Shown here piece after piece: positions 1 through 8,044 of a stretch of DNA of 64,000 nt (within the stretch, counting starts at the first letter, position 1; each line of letters begins with the position of its first letter). Made by a program: the position numbers and the translations under genes. The stretch is taken from NCBI RefSeq assembly GCF_014831675.1, contig NZ_VJXY01000018.1, forward strand, positions 90,861-154,860. The letters are read 5' to 3'. The DNA is from Komarekiella delphini-convector SJRDD-AB1. GTDB lineage: Bacteria > Cyanobacteriota > Cyanobacteriia > Cyanobacteriales > Nostocaceae. The notes below the pieces were generated by a model. The model saw nothing but the letters and a program-made list of their open reading frames with translations. It ran no database searches and was not told the DNA's origin.

Positions 1-405
1 AAGTTTTTCATCTGGCCCTGTCTCCCTCTCTTGCTTAATTACACGCACAGTTTCACCAGTGCGGTTGGCATGAATGGGAATATTTAAAGGTTCGGATAGT
101 GTTGACCAGAGTAATTCACCAGTTGGACTGAACCATTCTAAGTCGATGTGATCATCTTCTACGGTGTCAGCGTTATTACGAAAACTGGCTTCTACATTGA
201 TGCGGGATTTATCAGCATCGGAATTAATTGACTCGATAACGAGCGATCGCTCTACTATCTCCACTACATGGTTCAGGGTATCATCAATCCGCTCAACCAA
301 TGTACTACGGACGTATAAATAAACGCCACTGGCAAACAGTAGCAGTAGTACAGCAGTGACGGCAGTATACCAAAGAGCAAGACGGCGACGCGTAGCTTGA
401 AACAT
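1..405 (-). CDS. Sensor histidine kinase, N-terminal part (runs off left edge)
   Basis: The minus strand is open from an ATG at 405 to the window edge (135 codons, no stop). The start reads MFQATRRRLALWYTAV followed by a hydrophobic run of about 20 residues and then LYVRSTLVERIDDTLNHVVE. A short basic cytoplasmic tip, one membrane helix and an extracytoplasmic sensor segment is the usual N-terminus of cyanobacterial membrane-bound two-component kinases. The HAMP, HisKA and ATPase parts would lie to the left and cannot be seen, so the kinase assignment is by resemblance of the N-terminus only. Confidence 0.7.
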   Translation of the reverse strand, partial: MFQATRRRLALWYTAVTAVLLLLFASGVYLYVRSTLVERIDDTLNHVVEIVERSLVIESINSDADKSRINVEASFRNNADTVEDDHIDLEWFSPTGELLWSTLSEPLNIPIHANRTGETVRVIKQERETGPDEKL

Positions 406-880
406 ATTTTTTTACCCTACTTTTTTCACTCAACATACCTGTACTAAGTATTTATATGGTTAAATTTAAGCTTTGTTGTTTAACTTAAGTGATATTACTG
501 AGGCTAGTTTTTGACTCAACAATTACACTCTTGTTGCAGTGAATTTGCTTAAGTCTCCTTGACTCTTTACAGCTAGGTTACAAAAGTCTGTTTTCTTTAG
601 TTACCTATATCAAGATTAGCGAGATAACTGTTTAGTGCATTAAAACAAACGGCAAACACTGATTTTTTAACATCAAAAGTAATAGCTTGTATCTGATAGC
701 TACCAATTTTGTGCAAACAAAACTGGTGGTCAAATTTAGCTGTTTAATTTGAACTTATTCCTTTTGAATATGTCGGGATTTGAACTAAAAGTTATCTTGT
801 TAATTTGTCAAGCAAAAGATTATTTACTTTAAGGAAAACAGCAAGATTTTGGGTCAATTGATTACTGGCATGTACTACTG
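406..880. other. Intergenic region, no gene seen
   Basis: This AT-rich spacer separates the divergent kinase and the large outer-membrane protein gene, so it should hold both promoters. No open frame, tRNA or strong hairpin was recognised in it. Confidence 0.6.
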
Positions 881-3799
881 ATGAAAATTACAATTCATAT
901 CCGAATTATTTTAGCTTGGTTAATTTTACCTACTATTTTAACAAAATTTATATTGGATGAATCATTTGCGATCGCCTTAGAAATAGATAATCAAAACAGT
1001 ATTAGCTTAATTGTAAATTCCGATAATAATTTGCAAATAGCTTCTAATAGAGAAAGTAAATTGTATGAAGTAGAAAAATCTCAAAGCCAAGCACTGTTAA
1101 AACAGACTTTAAAAAATGCTAAACCTAACTCACAGCAAACAAAACAGCTACCGAAACTTATAATAGCTGAAGTTATCCCAATTGAAGATTTTAAGGTGCA
1201 ACCTCCTAAGCCACCTGAGCAAGGTGAGGATGAGCCTGAAGCAGATACAACTCAACCATCAAAATTAAACGAAAACAGACCATATACACAAACGCAAGAA
1301 ATCCTGATACAAAAACTACGCCAAGCGAAAAAGCAACAACAAGACAAACAAAAAGAAATCGTTCTTAATGCCCTGACATTTAGTGCTAATAAATATTCTT
1401 GGATTGTTAATCCAACAGATAATATTACCTTTAATGCTCAATTGTTTAAGCCAAATGAAAATGAGAACTATATAGATACAAATATTAGTGTCAGAGATTC
1501 ACAAGATAGTCAGATTATTGATAAATTTACTTATGCAAATTTTCCTAAAAATGACCAGTTTTACTGGGTCACTAGTAATAATAGGCTAGTATTTGAAACT
1601 AAAGGTTCGCAAGCAGGTATCCTTTATCAAGGAAGACAAACTGACACTTATATAACTCAAAATGTGACATCATCGCAAGCATTTTGGGGATTGCAAACTC
1701 TCGTCAGCTTGCCTCCTGATTTTGAAGCTTTAAATGGGGAAGCTAATAATAATGAATTGTCTTTAATCTCAGTAGCAGGACAGGTGATTAATCCTGAAGG
1801 CGTACCTGCTGGTAGAGTTGTGATTAATAGTGGCGTTGATTTGCAAAGTGCTAACGTCACAGTTTTAGAAAATCGTACACCGATTATTGGTAGTGGCTCA
1901 ACTTATAGTCCCGATGGTGGTGGAGCTTTATTCCAAGCGTTAGATGCTAGTAATACCCCCCAAATTATTCAAGGCTTTCCTACAATTGATTTGAAACCCC
2001 TCCTAGACGAAGGCAATATCAGACTTCAAGAAGGAGAAATCATCCCTAATAACGTTCTAGAAGCAGCTGGTATTTTCTGGGGAGATATTATAACTGGAAA
2101 AGGTTTTGGTTTTTCAGCTCCGGTTACTTCAGCACCAGGTATTAAAGTTGCCCAGCGTAGCAAATTCGACAACTTTGATTTATTAAATATAGCAGTCAAT
2201 CCTTTCCTTTCTCCAACTGAGAGAGACTTACATTATCTTAATTCTTTATTTTGGGTATCTTTTGGAAAAAGGACACCGATATCTGAAACTCTATCTGAGG
2301 AACAAGATAGTTCTAATTGGTATAGATTCTACGTCAGCTATCCCCATAATCGTAGTATCCTTCAATACGACACTATAAAAATTAGTGCTACTTATTCTAA
2401 TATTTTTGCTGCTCCTGGATTATCCATAACAGCTAATTTAAGCAATACTGAAATTGATGCTAAGCAAACTATCAATTCCACATTAGGCATGGCGCTAGGT
2501 GGAATTTTTGAAGCAATTCAAATCGAACAAATCGACCAAAGCTTAGTACAAGCTCGCCAAGAATTTGAGAATGGAGAAGGTTTTTCCCCTTTAAAAACAA
2601 CTGCAACACCTTTTCAACGAAGACAAATAAATCAAAGACTTAATCGTACTTTAGCCTATGCTAATTCAGCTAGTGGTCTAGCACAAGTGTCAGGAACTTT
2701 CACACTACCAAGTAAAATTAATCCCAACGAATCAAATATTTTACAAGTGAGAACCGGAAATCATAGACGAGCAGTTCAGTTTCTAGAAAGAGATATTGAA
2801 CTTTTAGATCCAGGTGATACTTACTTTTCTAATCTCAGTCTTTCTAATGAAAAATTTGGCCCACTGACTTTCGCTGGAATTGCAGTTCCTTTAGATAATA
2901 CTTCTATTAGCCCAATTAATGAAGCTTCTGCTGCACAAATTATTTTAACTGATTCTCAGGGCAGGCAATTTATACAGAGTTTTAGTTCAAACGATAATAC
3001 TGTAGTACCGCTTAACGTTCGGACATTTGATTTAGCATTCGATTATATGGAATTCACCAGAGTTGACAAAATAGGCACTAGCTTTAAAGGATTTTCTGGT
3101 GAGCTATTGTTACCTACAATCGAATTATTAACAGCAGGTTCTTCTGGTGATTTTAACTATAGTGCTAACTTAGGAACTTGGTTCAATATAGATGCAAACT
3201 CAGCCCCAGGCGTTGCTAACAATAATCTAGGACTAGAAGAACCAACTGTTGGTATTTATACTAATGTTTTGCTTAACTATATTAAAACCTATGTACAGTT
3301 CGACTCAGCAAAAAAACCTGTAGCTATTGATAATCATGTACCATTTTTGAAAATTACCTGGAATAGCGCCTCTAGTAGAAATAATCCTTTTACTACTTTC
3401 CTTAGCTACTTCTTTGAACATCAGGAGAAGAAATTTGGTTATTCTTTAGCTCCTGGCATAGCATTTGTTCAAGATAATAGCAATGGAGAATTACTAGTTC
3501 TTTTTAATGGACAGTTCAGTACTAGTAGTGGTTTAAATTTAAAAACAAGTTTCGAGATAGGTAAAGAAACTTTCTTTGAAATACAAGGTTTACATAAGAT
3601 AGTTACAAATTTTTCTCTTGGGACTTACATAAAAAATTACAGTGTGGGCAATAGAGGTTTGAGTAATAGAGTTTCTGGTTTCAACTACGGTGGTATTTTA
3701 AAGTATAATTTCCCTGACAATAATGTTTTTATAGAAACCAGAATTGGTACAGGTGATAGCGGATTTGAACTTCAGCTTCAAGGTGGTTATCGATTCTAA
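881..3799 (+). CDS. Large secreted protein, predicted outer-membrane beta-barrel
   Basis: This 972-residue protein starts with a basic tip and hydrophobic stretch (about residues 1-30) that looks like a signal peptide. A low-complexity Gln/Lys/Pro-rich segment follows (about 60-160), then a long region of alternating polar and hydrophobic strands. The last residues are GGYRF, and a terminal aromatic residue after beta-strands is the usual signature of outer-membrane barrels recognised by the BAM machinery. I do not recognise a named family. The gene is AT-rich compared with the housekeeping genes to the right. It is convergent with the first of four small secreted paralogs, with only 54 bases between, so a link to their export or anchoring is possible but inferred. 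Confidence 0.7.
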   Translation: MKITIHIRIILAWLILPTILTKFILDESFAIALEIDNQNSISLIVNSDNNLQIASNRESKLYEVEKSQSQALLKQTLKNAKPNSQQTKQLPKLIIAEVIPIEDFKVQPPKPPEQGEDEPEADTTQPSKLNENRPYTQTQEILIQKLRQAKKQQQDKQKEIVLNALTFSANKYSWIVNPTDNITFNAQLFKPNENENYIDTNISVRDSQDSQIIDKFTYANFPKNDQFYWVTSNNRLVFETKGSQAGILYQGRQTDTYITQNVTSSQAFWGLQTLVSLPPDFEALNGEANNNELSLISVAGQVINPEGVPAGRVVINSGVDLQSANVTVLENRTPIIGSGSTYSPDGGGALFQALDASNTPQIIQGFPTIDLKPLLDEGNIRLQEGEIIPNNVLEAAGIFWGDIITGKGFGFSAPVTSAPGIKVAQRSKFDNFDLLNIAVNPFLSPTERDLHYLNSLFWVSFGKRTPISETLSEEQDSSNWYRFYVSYPHNRSILQYDTIKISATYSNIFAAPGLSITANLSNTEIDAKQTINSTLGMALGGIFEAIQIEQIDQSLVQARQEFENGEGFSPLKTTATPFQRRQINQRLNRTLAYANSASGLAQVSGTFTLPSKINPNESNILQVRTGNHRRAVQFLERDIELLDPGDTYFSNLSLSNEKFGPLTFAGIAVPLDNTSISPINEASAAQIILTDSQGRQFIQSFSSNDNTVVPLNVRTFDLAFDYMEFTRVDKIGTSFKGFSGELLLPTIELLTAGSSGDFNYSANLGTWFNIDANSAPGVANNNLGLEEPTVGIYTNVLLNYIKTYVQFDSAKKPVAIDNHVPFLKITWNSASSRNNPFTTFLSYFFEHQEKKFGYSLAPGIAFVQDNSNGELLVLFNGQFSTSSGLNLKTSFEIGKETFFEIQGLHKIVTNFSLGTYIKNYSVGNRGLSNRVSGFNYGGILKYNFPDNNVFIETRIGTGDSGFELQLQGGYRF

Positions 3800-3853
3800 T
3801 TTTATTAACATAGATGCCCCTGGTGTCGTAGATGCGCTCAATTGTAAAGTAAG

Positions 3854-4306
3854 TTACTCCATACCTCCTGATAATCCTTGAACTCCATTACCCGCCTGAA
3901 TAAGAGCCGCTGCATCTTCAAGTTCGTTTACATTTTTTATTGCCTCCACTGTTTGTCCTGTTACTGAAACAAATGGGTTGGTATCAATGGTTGCAGTACT
4001 TGCAGGTGTTCCCGCAGAAATAGAAAGAGACTCTACACTTTCGTTACTTGTGCCTAAATTGGTAAAGGTAGGTGTAACTATTAAAGTCGGATTATTTCCT
4101 GAGTTAAAATACATACCTTCAGGTAAGAACAGTTCACCACTCAAGCTTTGATAAGCACCAGAAGGTCTAACTATTGTAACAGCACCACGAGCAACAGCTT
4201 GTTCCGCATTGGTTGGCGCTACCAAGAAATTCCCCACACCTACTAAGGTTAACAGGCAGGCACTTCCTTTGATTGTTATAGATAATTGGCTAAATAGTTT
4301 ATTCAT
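3854..4306 (-). CDS. Small secreted protein, tandem family member 1 (divergent)
   Basis: This 150-residue protein has a signal peptide (about residues 1-34, hydrophobic core ACLLTLVGVGNFLVA, Ala-rich cleavage region), then the family pattern: an Ala-rich stretch, VTIVRPSG, SLSGELFLPEGMYF, LIVTPTF and a C-terminal helix with DAAALIQAG. It is the most divergent of four paralogs and ends GLSGGME rather than GADGLE. Function is unknown. Predicted beta-rich, periplasmic or extracellular. A palindrome lies 56-79 bases upstream of the ATG, as in the other three members. Confidence 0.75.
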   Translation of the reverse strand: MNKLFSQLSITIKGSACLLTLVGVGNFLVAPTNAEQAVARGAVTIVRPSGAYQSLSGELFLPEGMYFNSGNNPTLIVTPTFTNLGTSNESVESLSISAGTPASTATIDTNPFVSVTGQTVEAIKNVNELEDAAALIQAGNGVQGLSGGME

Positions 4307-4361
4307 GATTTATGAACTCTTGATGTTTTTTGGTTTTACGCCATTTACGACTTTTCCTAAA

Positions 4362-4385
4362 CTGTCATTACCTTGACAATGACAG
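4362..4385. promoter_or_regulatory. Palindrome upstream of family member 1
   Basis: CTGTCATT, an 8-base loop, then AATGACAG gives a perfect 8-bp stem 56-79 bases before the ATG at 4306. The position matches palindromes before the other three paralogs although the sequence differs. It may be an operator or a 5' UTR stem-loop. Confidence 0.5.
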
Positions 4386-4521
4386 CATTAAAGTTAGACA
4401 TCGCGTAGTTTTGTATTTGTAATATAATCATGACTTTTAAGAAGGATTTGAGTAATACGCTACTGAAATTTTTATTAGTATTAAATATTACAAAAACATT
4501 AAAATGATTCAATAACAAAAA

Positions 4522-4549
4522 AACTGGGTTTTTGTTTAATAGCCCGGTT
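4522..4549. terminator. Bidirectional terminator-like hairpin
   Basis: AACTGGG and CCCGGTT pair (one G-T wobble) around a 14-base loop, with A-runs before and a T-run after (to 4553). Both strands therefore show stem plus U-tract. It lies about 210 bases beyond the stop of member 2. Confidence 0.5.
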
Positions 4550-4616
4550 TTTTAGATATTTATTTTTATCTGGCTAATGATAATTGCTGAAAATAAATAA
4601 AAAGATTATACGAGCA

Positions 4617-4647
4617 GATCCCCGACTTCTTGAAGAAGTCGGGGATC
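4617..4647. repeat. Dispersed palindromic repeat (GATCCCCGACTTC hairpin)
   Basis: GATCCCCGACTTC and GAAGTCGGGGATC form a perfect 13-bp stem around a 5-base loop. A variant of the same palindrome occurs at 47053-47084, and a degenerate relative at 4700-4730. Such hairpins are scattered through Nostoc-type genomes. Confidence 0.7.
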
Positions 4648-4699
4648 TAGCAACCCAGCAGTCGACAAACTAGTAGTTTATTAATGTGAACAAAAAACA

Positions 4700-4730
4700 G
4701 ACTCCCAATTTCTTGAAGAAGTTAGGAGTC
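4700..4730 (-). terminator. Terminator of secreted family member 2
   Basis: A 13-bp imperfect stem (GACTCC pairs with GGAGTC; one C-A mismatch and one wobble inside) is followed on the minus strand by TGTTTTTTG. It lies 29 bases past the stop of the gene ending at 4759. The sequence resembles the neighbouring GATCCCCGACTTC repeat, so a dispersed repeat may serve as the terminator. Confidence 0.65.
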
Positions 4731-4758
4731 TTATTTTCAAAGTATGTAGAAATTCAGT

Positions 4759-5193
4759 TTATTCTAAACCGTCAACGCCAGCAGCAGCTTTGATGATTGC
4801 TGATGCATCGTCAATAGTTACAGCGTTAACACCAGGGGTAGTATTAGTACCTCTAAGAATAGCTATAACAGCAGCAGATAGTGATCCTGGTGTACCTGTA
4901 CTTGCATTTCCACCTGCATTGAAAGATAGACTGCTTACAGATTGACTGGTTGTTCCTGGATTGGTATAAACAGGTGTAACTGTTAAAGTTGCGCCGGATG
5001 GCCCTGTGAAATAATAACCATCGGGCAAAAGCACCTCACCACTGATGCTTTCTGTAAAAGAACTAGGTCTAGTAACTGAGACAGCAGCACGAGCAGCTGC
5101 TTGGTCTGCATTTGCAGGGGCTACTAAGAAGTTACCAGCACCAACTAAACCTAACAGACCAATACTACCTTTAAGAATTGCAGATACTTTCAT
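4759..5193 (-). CDS. Small secreted protein, tandem family member 2
   Basis: The start is placed at the ATG giving MKVSAILKGSIGLLG, because it aligns with members 3 and 4 and has GGAGA upstream; a TTG three codons earlier is possible. The protein has 144 residues: signal peptide to about residue 29, then Ala-rich start, VSVTRPSSFTESISGEVLL, a YYFTG strand, LTVTPVYTNPGTTSQSVSSL and a C-terminal helix ending KAAAGVDGLE. No Cys in the mature part, no catalytic motif. Function unknown; it may be a surface or matrix protein. Confidence 0.8.
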   Translation of the reverse strand: MKVSAILKGSIGLLGLVGAGNFLVAPANADQAAARAAVSVTRPSSFTESISGEVLLPDGYYFTGPSGATLTVTPVYTNPGTTSQSVSSLSFNAGGNASTGTPGSLSAAVIAILRGTNTTPGVNAVTIDDASAIIKAAAGVDGLE

Positions 5194-5258
5194 GATTAAC
5201 AATCTCTCCGTATTGTTTATCTTTGTGTTCTTAATATAACCTTCGTATTGAAGAGTAG

Positions 5259-5277
5259 TTTCAGTGGTAAAACTGAA
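5259..5277. promoter_or_regulatory. Palindrome upstream of family member 2
   Basis: TTCAGT, a 6-base loop, then ACTGAA forms a 6-bp stem about 66-84 bases before the ATG at 5193. The flanks (AGTAGTTTCAGT and CTTAATATA) are shared with the same region of member 4. Confidence 0.5.
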
Positions 5278-5505
5278 GTTTCCTAGTACATAAGTAGTAT
5301 AAAAAACTACTAATAATTTACAAAGGATTATATTAAGTAGATAGTATTAAATAAAACTATTAAGTAAGTAGATGTAATTAAATGTAAAATAAAATTTTTG
5401 TTCGTAGTGAGGGATTTATCGCTTTATCTATATAAGGTTTTCAAAGGCTAAAGCCGCTTACCCTAGCTCTAATTTAATTAAGCTTTTCTACTTAATATGT
5501 AAAAA

Positions 5506-5551
5506 ACATGTAAAAAAATGCGTAGTATTCCTGACGCTCTTTTCTACATGT
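5506..5551 (-). terminator. Long 3' hairpin of family member 3
   Basis: On the minus strand ACATGTA pairs with TACATGT around a structured 32-base interior (inner GCGT/ACGC), followed by TTTTTT. It lies about 270 bases past the stop of the gene ending at 5819. The homologous hairpin after member 4 is at 6597-6643. Confidence 0.55.
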
Positions 5552-5648
5552 CTTTTATTCAACTGCAAGATTTAGCAGTTGCTAATATATGGATAATCTG
5601 AACAATTTCTTGAACTTTAGTACTTTGTCAAGTTAGTTTTGAGGGTTT

Positions 5649-5698
5649 GTAGTAAGCACTTTAGTGCTTAGAACAATCAGGACTAAAGTCCTTACTAC
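5649..5698. repeat. 50-bp palindromic insertion element
   Basis: The outer arms GTAGTAAG and CTTACTAC are perfect inverted repeats. Inside are two further palindromes, AAGCACTTTAGTGCTT and AGGACTAAAGTCCT. The homologous spacer after member 4 (about 6690-6760) lacks it, so this copy appears to be a small insertion of a MITE-like dispersed repeat. Confidence 0.7.
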
Positions 5699-5818
5699 GA
5701 ATTTGCTATCCATCAATTTAAACTTGATGCACATGCCTTCTTGAATTAATCTACGCCTCTGATAGAAATTTTGTCGGATTTTTCTGGTGTCGTAAAAGTG
5801 TGCAGTGCAAAACTCAGT

Positions 5819-6451
5819 CTACTCTAAGCCATCAGCACCAGCAGCGGATTTGATGATAGCTGCTGCACCATCGATAGTTGGAGCTTTAACGCCATCATTA
5901 TCACTTTGAAGTATGTCTACAACAACACCGGCAACTGTACCTACGCTATTCACTGCTGTGGGTGTACCAGCGTTAAAGGATAAACCGTTTATGGATTCGT
6001 TAGTTTTTCCTGCGTTAGCGTAAGTGGGAGCAATTGTTAAAGTTGCACCAGGTGTTCCAGGTATTTCAGGGGTTGCAGGCGATCCTCCTACTAAGAATAC
6101 TGTATAAAATGGATCGCCTGGGTTAGGTTGATAACATTCACTAAAGCCACATGTTGAGGTCGGGGCTCCTGGTGGTACGGCTAAAGTACCAGTACCGGGG
6201 ACATTATAAGATTTAGTACCAGGAATTGCAGGCATTGCAGGAATTGTAGGAACCGCTGGTATTCCTTGGAAGAAATAACCAATAGGCGTAAGCACTTCAC
6301 CAGCGAGGCTTTCGGTTACACCGCTGGGTCTGGTAACTGAAGCAGCAGAGCGAGCAGCACCTTGACCTGCATTTGCGGGTGCTGTCAACAAATTACTAGC
6401 ACCAACCAAACCTAACAGACAAATACTTTTGATAATTGCAGAGACTTTCAT
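5819..6451 (-). CDS. Small secreted protein, tandem family member 3, with Pro-rich insertion
   Basis: This 210-residue protein begins MKVSAIIKSICLLGLVGASN and has the family core: SVTRPSGVTESLAGEVLTP, then LTIAPTYANAGKTNESINGLSF and a C-terminal helix ending KSAAGADGLE. Between the YFFQG strand and the LTIAPTY strand it carries about 70 extra residues rich in Pro, Gly, Ala and Thr, with two Cys (in STCGFSECY) that could form a disulfide. The other members have a short turn there. The family function is unknown. Confidence 0.8.
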   Translation of the reverse strand: MKVSAIIKSICLLGLVGASNLLTAPANAGQGAARSAASVTRPSGVTESLAGEVLTPIGYFFQGIPAVPTIPAMPAIPGTKSYNVPGTGTLAVPPGAPTSTCGFSECYQPNPGDPFYTVFLVGGSPATPEIPGTPGATLTIAPTYANAGKTNESINGLSFNAGTPTAVNSVGTVAGVVVDILQSDNDGVKAPTIDGAAAIIKSAAGADGLE

Positions 6452-6513
6452 GATTACAAGCTTCGTGTTTTGTGTATCTTTGCGTTATATGACCTTTACT
6501 TTGGTAGTCGTCT

Positions 6514-6527
6514 CAGTCTTGTGACTG
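6514..6527. promoter_or_regulatory. Palindrome upstream of family member 3
   Basis: CAGTC, loop TTGT, GACTG forms a 5-bp stem 63-76 bases before the ATG at 6451. It occupies the place of the TTTCAGT/ACTGAAA palindromes of members 2 and 4, with both arms changed so that pairing is kept. Confidence 0.5.
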
Positions 6528-6596
6528 TAATTTATTTATTGCATGAATAAAATAGTAGGTTCGGTAGATGGTATTAGTTTTAATGCCACGTGGAAA

Positions 6597-6643
6597 ACAT
6601 GTAGAAAAGATATGCAGTATTTCTACTGCCCTTTCCTACATGT
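6597..6643 (-). terminator. Long 3' hairpin of family member 4
   Basis: ACATGTAG pairs with CTACATGT, continued by AAAG/CTTT past one mismatch, and an inner GCAGTA/TACTGC stem. On the minus strand it is followed by TTTTCC. It lies about 190 bases after the stop of the gene ending at 6836. A second hairpin (AACTGCTA, GATT, TAGCAGTT; 6653-6672) sits just before it. Confidence 0.55.
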
Positions 6644-6835
6644 GTCCTACTCAACTGCTAGATTTAGCAGTTGCTAGTTTGTAAATAACCCGGACAATTT
6701 TTTGAATTCTAGAGGCATTAACTATTATTCCAGCTTGAAATCTGTGATCTTGCCTTTTCTAGTTAATCTACGCCTCTTGTAAAAATTTTGCCTGGATTTT
6801 TGTAGTGTGTAAACTTGTGTGGTGCAAAACCCAGT

Positions 6836-7267
6836 TTACTCTAAGCCATCAGCGCCAGCAGCGGCCTTGATGATAGCTGCTGCATCGTCAATGCTTGCAG
6901 CGTTAACGTTACCAGTGTTGTCACCTTGGAGTATATCAATAACAACACCAGCAATTGTGCCTGAACTGTTTGTAGCTACAGGCATACCAGCATTGAAAGC
7001 TAAACCGTTTAGAGATTGAGAGGTTGTTCCTGCGTTTGCATAACTAGGTGTAACTGTCAAAGTGTTACCACCTGTACCCTCGAAATAATAACCAGTAGGC
7101 AGTAGCACTTCACCACTGAGGCTTTCGGTAACACTACCGGGTCTGGTAACAGAAGCAGAAGCACGAGCAGCTGCTTGATTTGCATTTGCTTGCTCTGCCA
7201 ACAAACCACCAGCACCAACCAAACCTAACAAACAAACGCTTCCTTTGATAATTGCAGATACTTTCAT
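6836..7267 (-). CDS. Small secreted protein, tandem family member 4
   Basis: This 143-residue protein begins MKVSAIIKGSVCLLGLVGAG, with a signal peptide to about residue 30 and an AxA-like cleavage site. The mature part reads AAARASASVTRPGSVTESLS, GEVLLPTGYYFEG, LTVTPSYANAGTTSQSLNG and a helix ending KAAAGADGLE. GAGGAG lies 9 bases before the ATG, a strong ribosome site. No known domain was recognised. It is the first gene of the array on the minus strand, but each gene has its own upstream palindrome and 3' hairpin, so the four look like separate transcription units. Confidence 0.8.
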   Translation of the reverse strand: MKVSAIIKGSVCLLGLVGAGGLLAEQANANQAAARASASVTRPGSVTESLSGEVLLPTGYYFEGTGGNTLTVTPSYANAGTTSQSLNGLAFNAGMPVATNSSGTIAGVVIDILQGDNTGNVNAASIDDAAAIIKAAAGADGLE

Positions 7268-7334
7268 GTTTACGAACTCCTCGTCGTTGTATGTATCTTT
7301 GCGCTCTTAATATAGCTTTCACTTTGGGTAGTAG

Positions 7335-7354
7335 TTTCAGTGAAATCACTGAAA
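7335..7354. promoter_or_regulatory. Palindrome upstream of family member 4
   Basis: TTTCAGTG, loop AAAT, CACTGAAA forms a perfect 8-bp stem 68-87 bases before the ATG at 7267. It shares TTTCAGT/ACTGAA and flanks with member 2. Confidence 0.5.
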
Positions 7355-8044
7355 TTAATCAAAAATAAGTTGGTAATAAATTTTAAATAATAACAGGCAT
7401 AATTTCTAGTATGAGCTTGAAAGCTAGTGCCAAAATTTTCATAAAAATAGAGCTTATGTTAATGAAAGAGACTAATATCAACTAAATAAATCCTACGGTT
7501 GTATTTGGGTAAGTTACTCGATGCATAGTATTTATATGTACTAAAAACTACAATACATATTAATTTCGGTAAAAGTACTGATGTTACATCTGAGCTTTGA
7601 TGATGTACTAGGTAACGCTTGCAATATTTACGCGATACGCAACTTTCTCTTGAGTTCTCTGCTTTTTAAGGAGGGTCAGGGATAATTCAAATCTTGCACT
7701 TGCCCAATTTCTCGCAAAGAAATTTATTTCTTGGCTAACAGCTTAAGTCTACTTAAGTGAACTGCTATCCATGTATCAATGGGGTTTAATTCTCTTGAGA
7801 GGATTAGAGAATAGTGAAAGTTCGTAAAGTGTGGACTGAATTCCCTTACCAGTTGTCTTGAGATGACTTTAACTATTAACCTGAGCATTTATTCTCAAGC
7901 GGTTGTTGCAATTTAGTTTGAGTGAGATCTCCTCATTTACCCAACTTTAGGGAGAACTCTTACGCTTTTGATAAAGCTTGCTCTAGAAACAGTTGCATAT
8001 TGCGTAATGTTTTTAATCTTCTTTATAAACTTAGGGCTAAATGC
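7355..8044. other. Intergenic region, no gene seen
   Basis: This divergent spacer lies between the secreted-protein array and the TPR gene. It is AT-rich. I see no RNA gene or strong hairpin. A GTG at 7922 opens the TPR frame but has no ribosome site. Confidence 0.5.

Larger units (their letters stand above)
4307..4758. other. Intergenic region with three hairpins
   Basis: This 452-base spacer has no gene. It holds the upstream palindrome of member 1 and three hairpins at 4522-4549, 4617-4647 and 4700-4730, described separately. The hairpins lie downstream of member 2 on the minus strand. Confidence 0.6.
5194..5818. other. Intergenic region, duplicated with the gene upstream
   Basis: This 625-base spacer has no gene. 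It holds the palindrome of member 2, the long 3' hairpin of member 3 (5506-5551), a small hairpin (5561-5580) and a palindromic insertion (5649-5698). From about 5506 to 5818 it is homologous to 6597-6835, so gene and 3' flank were duplicated together. Confidence 0.65.
6452..6835. other. Intergenic region with 3' hairpins of member 4
   Basis: No gene. It holds the palindrome of member 3 and two hairpins (6597-6643 and 6653-6672) belonging to the 3' flank of member 4. Confidence 0.6.

Noticed and set aside
7922-8044. N-terminal extension of the TPR protein from a GTG
   Set aside because: The 41 extra residues are Cys/Asn-rich, unlike a TPR, and no ribosome site precedes the GTG.
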